From: Symsagittifera roscoffensis
Taxonomy: Eukaryota; Xenacoelomorpha; Acoela; Convolutidae
Direction: 5' to 3'
Assembly: GCF_963678635.1 (NCBI RefSeq)
Contig: NC_087062.1
Span: forward strand, 66,819,415-66,883,414
Length of the DNA: 64,000 nt
Made by a program: the position numbers and the translations under genes. Below the pieces are notes generated by a model, which did no database searches, had not been told where the DNA came from, and saw only the letters and a program-made list of their open reading frames with translations. Positions 10,801 through 22,800 of the stretch are shown here, in pieces. The stretch's first letter is position 1. Every line of letters starts with the position of its first letter.

Positions 10801-13800
10801 ATGCAGTTTGGTTGGGTTGAATTTGGGTAGCCAACTGGTGGCTTTTAGTTGACAACAATATGACTGAATTCCTATATGATACTGTTTTTATTTCGGCCAT
10901 TGAAAATAAGGAAAAACTTTGTATTCGGGTGTGTTCCTATTTTTTTCCTCGCAAAGTCAGGTGCCAGAAGTAATTATCGGAATGTGTTGTGATACATCAA
11001 ATTAAAGCGCTTTCAGTCGAACGACATCAAAAAAACTTCAAAAAGTTGCCCCAGTGTCGAGACAAACTGGTTTAAGCTTTTGAGTCTTAGTTTCGAACGG
11101 GTAAAGCGATCGAGTAACATTCGTTAAATAAAAAATCTATTTAATTTTAAGCTTCAGGCAAAGAAAAATTGCTTTAACCAAAAATAATTTCGGAAGTTTC
11201 ATTTTGCGCTTTCTTGGCAATAAAGGTTTTTCAATGAATTTTGAAAATAATTGGGTCAAAAATTGAAAAAGTATTCAAAAAAACAATTTTTTTTCAGTAT
11301 GTTGTTTGCTATTCCTTTTTTGAGGTCAAGGGCTGTCGGTTATGCCTAGTTCACACCACGCACTAAAAGCAAAAAAGAAACCTTTTTGTAGTATTTTATG
11401 AATATGTTCGGAACATTCTGCGCTTTTTGCACAGCAACCGGCTATCCTTGTTTTATTTATTTACAGCTATGAAATGTAATACACGTTTGTGAAACTGAAC
11501 ATTGATTTTGCTCCGCATTTAATAATTTTGGGAATTTATAATTAATTCAACGCATAATTCTTTTGCAACACTTGTTTAGATTTAGGCATTTTTAATGAAG
11601 TAATCCAATTTTATAGCTTGGTATGTTTTGGTATGTTTTTCTCCTGTTGTGTCTTGATTTTATGCTAGATGTTTAATGTGTAATTGACATTAATTAGCGA
11701 CACCTTTGATTGGTGTGGCCAGGGTCAGATGTAAGATTCTCTCGATGGAATGCAATTTTTTAAATTTGTTTGTCGATGAAATTGGTTTTCCACGAAATTT
11801 GTAGAAAACGGTTCAAAGCATACATTTTTAGGCACTTGGGAAATTTTTACCAAAACATCGCTTTTTTTCGGAGACCGCTTTCCCTCAACATTTACAAAAT
11901 TTTAAGGTTTGGTCGAAAAATGAGGAAATTTTTAGCCTTTTAAATTTTTTTAGGGTTGGTCAAAAATTGACCTCATGATTTATAATCTCTGAGGGGAAGC
12001 GGCTTCCATCCAAACTCGTTACTGGTTGTATCGACTTTCTATTAACAGGCGAGGCCTGAAAAGTTGTTCGCGCTAGTTTTTTTTTGTGTTCAAAGCGGAG
12101 CTCAAATATCAATAAATCGAGTAGCAAATCTGCAAAACAAATTTCGAAGATTTTTTGGAGGAGTGTCATGAGCAATTTGACATAATGATGTGTGTTTAGC
12201 TCTCTCCGCCACAGTACAACCCGAACTGTGGTGAAAACAACACTATCTGCTCCTCTGAGAGCGGAGTGGCATCCCATGTGGACAATCTGCTCCTCACCAA
12301 ATCCACTTCTGCCTCCGACACACTATTCTTCGCTTGGTCCACCATCGGTCAGAATCAGAATCAATCACCGATTATAGTCATTTACGCCTAGAAATATAAT
12401 TTGAGCAATACAACCAGCGAAACTTCAGTTTGAACAGAAATTCCTGCTTGTGACTTTTATAACTTTTTCAACAACTTCGGCTGCTTATTTTGCTTTTAGC
12501 ATTTACTTTTGAAAATTTAATCTAATAAATCTCCAGAAAACCAAATGTGAATGCGATTTACCTTTATTTGAAAAAAATCCAAATTTTTGTAATGAGAAAA
12601 TAGTAGTTTTATATTGTCAATCGGATTGGAAAATATTGGATTCTGTATTAGTTGATTATAGGTGGGGCGCCTTCACTCGTGTTGATCAGGACTGCGCCGG
12701 GGGCAGAAGTGACTGTGGACTGGTCTGACATGCAGACAGGGATTTCGGCCTATCCACAGCTGAAAGTCACGAACGGCACGATACTCTCCAAAAATGGATA
12801 TGTGTTCACTGCGGTAATTAATTCGTTGCGCTATCTAATTCTTGTCTTATTAAGAGTCGAAGAACGTATTAAAGACTCTTATATAGGTCGTGGTGTTTTT
12901 TGTTTCAAGTAAAAGCCTTGAAATTTTTCATGCCCAAATTTGACTATTCGTTGTTTACACAAGCATTGCTTGTGTTATAGTGTGAACTTTCTTTATTTCC
13001 TACCTAAGTCGTGCAAATATTGTTGCGATGCAATTGTTGCGACAAAATGTGTTCATTCTGAAAGTGTTCATTTTGATCAGGCTATTAAGTGCAGCCAATG
13101 CTAGGGATATTAACAGCGACTATTATATAACAAATAGAACTTTAGCTTCAAGATATCATGGGTCTGTAGCGTAGAGGTAGGGAAGGAGACCAGCAACAAA
13201 AGAAGAGGGTTCGAACCTGACAGTGTCGGATGTTTTTAATGAAATTTTTCGTATACTAGTTAAAATGCGTCCGCTCTGTAAATTGAGGCATGTTAGTTGG
13301 TAAATTTCTTTTTTTTTCAAATTGACTGGTACTGCTATTGCGTCATAATTGGCTTGCGTCACTTAGCAATTATGTAGACTCATAATTGGCGTGCGTCACT
13401 TAAGAAATTTTGTAGACTCAAAATTGTACTCATTCAGTTTTTCCCAGTAGCGTTATCGGTCATATTTTTGCTTGTGTATGCGAAGTGTAGCTTTGTCTCT
13501 GAGTTGACTTTTGCTTCCTTATCGAACAAATGTGTAAAGTTTATAAAAAACATGATCGACTTTTGGTTTCAAAAATGAATTTAGGTTCAAAGAGGCTATC
13601 TAGTTTTTATTATCTTCGTTTGTTTTTAAGAGTAATGTCTGTAGTGAAAACTTATATAGGTGTTGCTGATTTTTTTGTTTTTTTTTCAGGAAAAAGACTC
13701 AAATTTTGTTTACGTTCAACTTAGATTTTTCGCGATTTGTCTTGTGATTTTTTTAAAGTTGAGAAAATTTCCATTGTTAAAAGTAGGGCCAACTCCACTA

Positions 13801-16800
13801 GCGAACAGCAAAAGTGTGAAGGTCACGAAAAACGTGATCAACTTCTAATTTCGAAAATGGACAATAATTATCAGATTTCCCAGCGAAATAAAAGTTTCAC
13901 CTATTGATCCAATTTTTCTTAAATTGGGTGATTTTTAACAAAAAGTGTTCATGAATTGTTCTTCAAATTCAAAGAGCTTTAAGGCAATCTATTGTTTTTT
14001 CTGAAAGTTGAAGAATTTTGAAAAGATATTGTTTTTTTTCAGTTTCCTTGTTTTCATTACTTTTTCCCAACTGTCAGTTGGCTATGTTTTCAAAAACAAG
14101 CCTGTACTTTTTTCTAGTTTGACTTTTTTTTTGCGTCTACATTGTTTATTTTTCCAACTCTCTGTTGGCTATATTTGGTTTATGGGAACCAGTTATTAGA
14201 CCCGATCGCATTTCTCTGACCGGTACAGTGACAACGTGGTAACGAAAAGGCAACCCGCAAATAGTTAACAGAATACTAGCGTAAATATGAAGGGAAACGT
14301 TGCGTTCTTCAATCTAACTCTTCAGTGTGAAAAAGGCGCTGAATTATTCAAGCCTTCGAGGCGTCAAAAGATTTTTGATGATATAAAGCACAATTACAGA
14401 TCAAACTAAATAAATGAGCTTCCTGCTGAGAATTAAGATTATTGTTTTTATTGTTTATGATGGTTTGTGGTATATTTTTTATGGATTTTTTTTTGCAGAA
14501 TTAAGACAGTTTTCTGCCAAGCTGTTTTCTTCTCTTATTTGCTGGATGATTTTTGATACTTTCGTTGAAAGTAACTAATTCCTAACTTAACTCTGATTCT
14601 TAACCCCAACTTTTTCTCTGGATTCCTTGGCTCAGGATAAGTCCAACCATGTATCATTTATCGATTTTGGACGGTTGGTTGAATTTTTAGGGTAAAAAAA
14701 AAACAAAATAGGTCTTAACCCCAACTTTTTCCAAAAACGCACTTGTCCTAAAATATCATTCAATTGACTTTAGAGAGAAAATAAATACACTAAAATGTAG
14801 GGTTTTTCAAGAGGAACACGAATATATTTCTTTTAAGTTGGTTAAAAAACATCACATTTTTTTTTTTCACAAAAGAAAAGTCGGGACTTTTTGGATTTTT
14901 TCGGTTAAAAAAAAACCAAAAAATTGCATTTTTTAACATTTTTGTTTTGTTTTAACAACCTACTGACCCAAACGACACTCGAAAATCATGTATAGAACAT
15001 ACTCAAAGCAATTGATTGACTTTGACACACTGTTATGAAAAATTGGGCTTAACCCCAAAAATGACCAAAAACGCACCCATTTTCGAATAAGTTTTTTTTT
15101 GTCTTAAAATGATAAAAGTTAGCTCTAATTGACATTTTTGGAAACTAGAGACCATATACTAGCTGTCCCGATCTCTTAATTGATGAAAAAAAAACAATTT
15201 TTCTATGCGAACTTTGCAAAACCCAACTTTCATTTTTCTTAACCCCAACAAAAAATGATCCCAATATTTTTTTTATCAAAAGCCGCAAAAGGATAAAAAA
15301 AACATAGGGATTGGTGTAAATGCTCTCGAGAGTCCATATATGACCTCTATTTATCCTAATTCGCAATAGTTTTCGATTTTCCCAGGTCGGCCATTTTTTA
15401 GGGTCAAATAGAAAAACGCACCGGTACTAGGCTTAGGGTTAGGGCAGAAGTGACTGTGGACTGGTCTGACATTCAGACAGGGATTTTGGCCTATCCACAG
15501 CTGAAAGTCACGAACGGCACGATACTCTCCAAAAATGGATATGTGTTCACTGCGGCAATTAATTCGTTGCGCAATCTAATTCTTGTCTTATTAAGAGTCG
15601 AAGAACGTATTAAAGACTCTTATATAGGTCGTGGTGTTTTTTGTTTCAAGTAAAAGCCTTGAAATTTTTCATGCCCAAATTTGACTATTCGTTGTTTACA
15701 GAAGCATTGCTTGTGTTATAGTATGAACTTTCTTTTTTTCCTACCTAAGTCGTGCAAATATTGTTGCGATGCAATTGTTGCGACAAAATGTGTTCATTCT
15801 GAAACTGTTCATTTTGATCAGGCTATTAAGTGCAGCCAATGCTAGGGATATTAACAGCGGCTATTATATTACAAATTGCACTTTAGCTTCAAGATATCAT
15901 GGGTCTGTAGCATAGAGGTAGGGAAGGAGACCAGCAACAAAATAAGAGGGTTCGAACCTGGCAGTGTCTGATGTTTTTAATGAAATTTTTCGTATACTAG
16001 TTAAAATGCGTCCGCTCTATAAATTGAGGCATGTTAGTTGGTAAATTTCTTTCTTTTTTCAAATTGACTGGTACTGCTATTGCGTCATAATTGGCTTGCG
16101 TCACTTAGCAATTATGTAGACTCATAATTGGCGTGCGTCACTTAAGAAATTTTGTAGACTCAAAGTTGCACTCATTCAGTTTTTCCCAGTAGCGTTATCG
16201 GTCATATTTTTGCTTGTGTATGCGAAGTGTAGCTTTGTGTCTGAGTTGACTTTTGCTTCCTTATCGAACAAATGTGTAAAGTTTATAAAAAACATGATCG
16301 ACTTTTGGTTTCAAAAATGAATTTAGGTTCAAAGAGGCTATCTAGTTTTTTATCATCTTCGTTTGTTTTTAAGAGTTATGTCTGTAGTGAAAACTTATAT
16401 AGGTGTTGCTGATTTTTTTTCAGGAAAAAGACTCAAATTTTGTTTACGTTCAACATAGATTTTTCGCGATTTGTCTTGTGATTTTTTTAAAGTTGAGTAC
16501 ATTTCCATTGTTAAAAGTAGGGAAAACTCCACTATCGAACAGCAAAAGTGTGAAGGTCACGAAGACCGTGATCGACTTCTAATTTCGAAAATGGACAATA
16601 ATTATCAGATTTCCCAGCGAAATAAAAGTTTCACCTATTGATCCAATTTTTCTTAAATTGGGTTATTTTTAACAAAAAGTGTTCATGAATTGTTCTACAA
16701 ATTCAAAGAGCTTTAAGGCAATCTATTGATTTTTCTGAAAAGTTGAAGAATTTTGAAAAACTATTGTTTTTTTTCAGTTTCCTTGTTTTCATTACTTTTT

Positions 16801-19800
16801 CCCAACTGTCAGTTGGCTATGTTTTCAAAAACAAGCCTGTACTTTTTCTAGTTTGACTCTTTTTTTTGCGTCTACATTGTTTATTTTTCCAACTCTCTGT
16901 TGGCTATATTTGGTTTATGGGAACCAGTTATTAGACTCGATGGCATTTCTCTGACCGGTACAGTGACAACGTGGTAACGAAAAGGCAACCCGCAAATAGT
17001 TAACAGAAAACTAGCGTAAATATGAAGGGAAACTTTGCGTTCTTCAATCTAACTCTTCAGTGTGAAAAAGGCGCTGAATTATTCAAGCCTTCGAGGCGTC
17101 AAAAGGTTTTTGATGATATAAAGCACAATTACAGATCAAACTAAATAATTGAGCTTCCTGCTGAGAATTAAGATTATTGTTTTGATGGTTTGTGGTATAT
17201 TTTTTTTTGCAGAATTAAGACAGTTTTCTGCCAAGATGTTTTCTTCTCTTATTTGCTGGATGATTTTTGATACTTTCGTTGAAAGTAACTTATTCCTAAC
17301 TTTTAAAATCTTTGCCGGCCTTCTACCGAGCTGTCTTAAAATCGGATTTTTTGCAAAATTCCACGTACATATTTCACTAACACGTTCTTTCAAAGATCTT
17401 TATTATCACCCTGGGAGAATTAATAATTGAATTTGAAAGGCTGACATAGCTGCTTTTTTCGAAATCATTTGCAGTTTTTGTCATCTCTAAAAACAAGTTA
17501 AAGTCCTCTATCTATCACTTGAAACGCTTGCTGGTACTCAGTTTTACGTCATGACAAGAATTTAACAACTGTCATGCCACGCATATAACATAGTATATTT
17601 ATTCGCTGCATTCTTGCTGCAGTTATTGCAGTGGCGTCAAAGATCTCCCACCAGCCGTGCTAAGCTATATCTCATGGTGCTTAATCTTTTGCTCATCTGT
17701 CTGTTCATCTGTGCTAAGATACAGACCTATTCTTATTTGTTACGTTAGCTAACAACTATTGTCCTTAACTACTTGAAAACCCTTTGATTATGAAAGTTTA
17801 TGAAACTCTGGATCGGATAAGATCCCTTATAAGTACAATATTACTTATATACTACAGCTGTAGTTATTTAATTCAACTCTTCGATTTTACCGAGTTTTTC
17901 GGTCCCTGAGTTCGGTAAATGTCATGGCGCAGCCAACAGTTCCTGTATCGGATGACAGGACGGACCTCGCTGCCTTACCCCCATTCTGGACGAAGCCATC
18001 TCTTTCCCCACCTTATAGTTGGGATAGCTGGTTCGGTCAATTCAGCCTAGCACTAGGTATAAACGATAATTTCAATGTCTCGGACGTTATTGTTGAGCCC
18101 GGCGACGTGCACGACGACCCCCCTCCCAGACCAGAATCTAGGTCGGACCCAGAGTCTCAACAAGAATCGGATGATCGCCTTCGCTGAGATGCCGCCGTAA
18201 GACGACGGGTGGAAGAAGCTAATGCCGAAAGGAGGAAGAAAGGTCCGCGAATCGGAATGAATTGGTGCAAGAGCAAGATCCAGACTATTTTTAGCCCTGG
18301 GAAATGAAAGGAGAAAGAAACTGGTGCAAGCTTTTCCACATGCGGACCTCAATCGACTATCGTTTAGAGAATTTTTCCAAAACTGTGTCTACGCTTGCTT
18401 TCAAGGTGGAAGTTAATGTCGCCATGGAACGCATTAAACTTTATAATTCTTGGTACATGGAAGCGAACGATTCATTTTTATCATTTCACTCAAGACTGTC
18501 GGCTCAGGCGGCGTGCTGTAATCAGGGTTGGCTGTTTTAAAACCCAACCCTGGCTGTAATTGGACCGAACAGGAAGAACGCAGTGTGGTAAGAGACTTGT
18601 TTATAGGACGTATCCGTGGCTCGACGTCCAAAGTACTTTAATTCGAAAAAATCCGGACGCCACTGGAACCTTAAAATTAGCGTTGGAGCTGGAGAAAGGT
18701 GCTTCTACTTCAAGGGAGTTCCAGAAGATCTTACCCCACAATAAGAACGTTTCTTCCTCTTTCAGCTTGCCCAAAATCAAACAAGAGCCAACCTTCTCAG
18801 TTCAATCGCGTCGGGGTGGTGGTCAATCCTCTTCCCGCAAATAAAATGCACTGGACAAGAAAAGTCAAAATCCATCACGTTCGTGTTATTTTTGCAGTAA
18901 CACGTATTCTCCGGACCATCGAAAAGTTGCCCGGCGCGAGATGTAGAATGCCGTACATGTAAGAATAAAAAGACATTTTGCAAAAGTGTGTAACTCTAGA
19001 CGTCGAGTTAATCGTGTGGAAGAAGAGGAAGCGCAATCAAGCCTGGAAAGGGAGATCGATCATATTGTTCTGGATCAAGACGATGACAGTGAACCTGAAT
19101 ATGGAATTCTCAGTATCCAACCGCGAAGTAAACGTTCTTCAGTTCGAATTTGTAGTTTGGAACTGCTAAAGTCTAACCGTGGTACACCCCGTAATTTGAG
19201 TCTGATGTTACGTTCAAACGCAAAGTCATTCTATGCTACAGTCGACACAGGAAGTCCGGTGTCTTTCTTGAACAAAAGGTTAGCGGATGTGTTGCTTCGA
19301 CAAAATCCGAAATCACGATTCATCAGTGTCCAAAATTTGTGAAGTGCACTACAGGTCATTTCATCAACCCCATTGTGATAACAGCAAAGAAAGATGGATC
19401 GATTAAACTCGCAATGGATGCTCAACCCCTCAACGCTCAAATATAGAAAAATAAGTATCAAATGCCAAATATTCAAGAACCAATCGATTCGGCAGCTTAG
19501 ATCATTACTACTGATGTCCCTGGTTTGGTATGGTTGATGTCTCTCGACTTAAAATACGTGTTCAGTCAAATTAAACTTTCGAAATTAACGAGTAGTCATT
19601 GTAACTTCAATATCATTGCGGAGAGTCGACAGGAACGTACAGATTCAACACTAGGTTCTACGGGTTGACAGATATGCCGTCGGAGTTTCAAAAATCGATG
19701 GATTGTACGCTGCAAGGAATTCCGGGAACTATTTGCTATTTGGATGACATTCTAGTGGTCTCAAAGGGGACGCTGTCTCAACATACTGAAATTGTTTATA

Positions 19801-22800
19801 AAGTTCTCTCTATGATGGATGAGGAAGGTCTTGCGTTGAAGTTGTCCAAATGCGAGTTCGGAGTGGATAAGTTCGATTGGCTGAGTTTCGATATCCACTC
19901 TTCTGGTTGTTCCCCAAAATTCTCCAAGATTGAAGCAGTTCGCAGTTTGAAGGCACCTAGGACACTTAAGCAACTCCGGTCTTTCATGGGAACCCTCAAC
20001 CATTTTCAGAAGTTTATGCCTGGATTACATAACCTCACGTGCGAATTTCAGGAATCTCTTAAACTTGGTAATAAGAGGAAATTCGTTTGGAAAGAACCTC
20101 AGGAGGGGGCTTTCCAGAAAATTCTGGATCTCGTTGCAGAAATTACTGACTTGATCCTTTATGACCCGGCAAAGAAGACGCGCGTCAAGTGTGACGCAAG
20201 CCACAGCGGCTTGGGAACATGTCTGGAGCAAGAGACCGATGCAGGTTTATGGGTACCTCTTTCGTTTGCCTCACGCTTCCTTAATTCCGCAGAACTTAAA
20301 TATAACACTAATGAACTTGAATTGTTAGCGGTGGTCTGGGCGTACAAGCATTTCCGCACGTACCTATTAGGTAATAAATTCGAGATACTAACGGACCATA
20401 AAGCCATCATTTCGGCCCTAAAAGAACACAGAGGAAATAGACCATATCAGTCACGCTTAACACGCTGGGCGGACAGGCTTTTACCGTTTGATTATGACAT
20501 CAGGCACGTGCCTGGTGCTACGCTTGGTATGGTTGATTATCTTTCTCGAAACCCTACATTTGACGCCCCCCCCCCCCCCAGTTCCGTTTACGATGAGTTA
20601 TTTGTCATCAAAGCTATAGAAAACTTCACTCAAGCGTGTAACTCAATTATGGCTGGCGCCTGAGTGCAGCCACCAGATCTCACCGACAACACTTCTGTTT
20701 CTCATATATCCACTGAGGATTTACACTTCGCCAAAAAGTCAGTTGACATTGGTATTTCCGGTGCAATGCGGCGAGAGGGCGAATTCTCAAACTCAATTAC
20801 TCTCGTCCAATCAGAGTGATTCACTAGTGGTGAACAAACACCGGCAGGGGCCGATGATTTTCTATCGCATTGCCACAACGACGTATGCAGTTGTCCTCCG
20901 CAAGGGGCAGTTGATTGTGTCACTAGCAATCTACACCAATCACAATTCAATGTGGTTTCAGGTAAGTGGACACCAATTAAGTGGCGCTCGTTGACGGAAA
21001 ATATTAACCAATCACGTTCGTGCGTTCGTTCAAGTTTTTCGCCACGCGAGGGATGCATAAATTTGACGGAAGTGCTCAGCCAATCAGAAAAAAGATGCTC
21101 AAAAAGCATCAAGTCGCTAGAGGGTGATCGGTCGTATGATCCCGTACTCAACCAATCAGTTTCAAAATTGAAATTCACGCATCCTCAAGGCCAAAACAAG
21201 TCATTCTCAAATCAGTTTTGCTCAGTTGTTAACTCATATTCAGTTGGCCAATCACACTCCGATCTGACTTCGCCTATTAACGCCTCTGCCTTGCTGGGTA
21301 ATACAGCAGTCAGAGAAAATCTCCTCGACTTTGTCGAAAACTTCGATGCGGCCCCAATTCTCATTTCACCTAGCACCCCGGCTCCTATTATTGTGGAAAT
21401 GGCTCTGGCCAACCCGCCACGCTCTCGCCCGTTGCTCAGATACACTCTACTGCAGACCGTCAGCAATCAAGCTCAGAGGAATCGTCAGGGGCCTCCCAGA
21501 ATTCCACTACAGTCAATTGCGAGTTCAATCGAGAAGTGTTGTCGCAGACGCCTCGCAATCCGGGCCCGTCAGCAGCGTGAGTCTTAAGGAGTTTATGCGA
21601 TCAAGACGAAACTCTTTGTCTCCCAAGATAAAAAGGAGATAGTAGGCCTTCCCAGCTTATTCGATGTTGGGCTGCTGACGGAACTTACTGACAAAGATGA
21701 GTTTCTCGGGCCCATGAAGAGGGAAATCTTGGACAACGACGTTCAGTCCTTCTCGAAACAGGGTGTGTACACTTCGCAGTTTTGTCCAATCGCGTCTGTG
21801 GTGGATAACTGTATCCTAATCGACAACAAGCTGGCAATACCCTTCAAACTCCGTTCGGCGATCCTGACCCGAATCCACCTTTCTCACCCGGGCCAGCAAG
21901 CTATGATGGAGACGGCGGAGTATATTTGGTGGCCCTACATGAATCGCCAAATCGTTGAGAAATGTCAGGGGTGCATGGAATGTACCAAGTTTGGTAAGAA
22001 CCTGAAGTCATATAAAACCTTTAATTCTTCGCTACCGCTCCCTCCCCTCTTTGCTCCTAACGATGAAGTGCAGTTAGATTTTGCTGGTCCGTTGCAGGAT
22101 GAAAAAGGGAAAAAGGTCTTCATCTTAGTCGCAGTAGACCGGTTCTCAAAATTCCCGTCCGCTTTACTTACAAAAAATACCGGTTCCAAAAAAGTGGTCA
22201 AGTTCCTAGAAGCCTATATACGCATCCACGGCATACCAAATTCTATACGCACAGACCACGGAATACGTGCTTAAAAATACGTTGCTTAAAGAATTTTGCA
22301 AAAACTTGGGAATCGATCAATTGTTCTGTCCAGCCTTTGACCACTGTGGCTGTGGTCTAGTGGAAAGGACTTTCCAGACGATAAAACGTAAATTGGGAAC
22401 AGAGGCATTTAGCCCTCAGTATAAAGGTCTCAATCATGTACTCCACACGATCTTGGATGACCTTAGAAAATCCAAGCATGCAATCCTTAAGAAATCCCCT
22501 TTTGAAGTTCACTTCGGTAGAAAACCGAATACGGAATTTTCTTTGGCTAGGGATAAGATTCTTGCTAATGCTTCTGATCAAAGTTCACTTGCGCGGAGTC
22601 TCTTGAAGCCGCAAAACCGTCACAGTCAAGATTATAGCCTGGACAGAGTAAAAGTGGTCAAAAGCGGTCTTCACAGTCCAGATGTGCCACTCCGCTTCAA
22701 GAAAATCGTCCCGGGCCAGAAGATAGCCGACACCAAGTAATATAAGGCCCTTGAAGAACTTGCACTTGCTGCTAATAATTGGAGCCAGATTAAACGCAAT

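Larger units (their letters stand above)
12701..14588 (+). repeat. Segmental duplication, copy 1
   Basis: This segment begins inside GLMP exon 3 (GGGCAGAAGTGACTGTGG) and continues through family-A and family-B repeat copies to CCTAACTT. Nearly the same 1.87 kb follows at 15442-17302, offset 2741 at the left edge. This copy contains the authentic exon 3 end with donor GCG|GTAATT. Confidence 0.92.
15442..17302 (+). repeat. Segmental duplication, copy 2, with a dead partial GLMP exon 3
   Basis: Near-identical to 12701-14588, this carries the second part of GLMP exon 3 (VTVDWSDIQTGILAYPQL...). The copy begins mid-exon, so there is no usable acceptor, and the donor has changed from GCG|GTAATT to GCG|GCAATT. 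The exon fragment is therefore not expected to be spliced in. Differences are scattered single bases and small gaps, so the duplication is fairly young. It also carries second copies of the family A and B repeats. Confidence 0.92.

Noticed and set aside
15431-15444. Telomere or interstitial telomeric array
   Set aside because: Only two TTAGGG units are present, too few for a telomere tract; kept only as a junction observation.
15450-15653. Open frame resembling a second GLMP exon 3
   Set aside because: It starts mid-exon at the duplication junction, has no usable acceptor, and its donor is changed; joining it in frame to exon 2 gives an early stop. It is a duplicated fragment, not an exon.
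21212-21466. Minus-strand open frame in the LTR element
   Set aside because: It lies antisense to the pol spacer and integrase side, with no domain; the sense order gag-pol explains the region.
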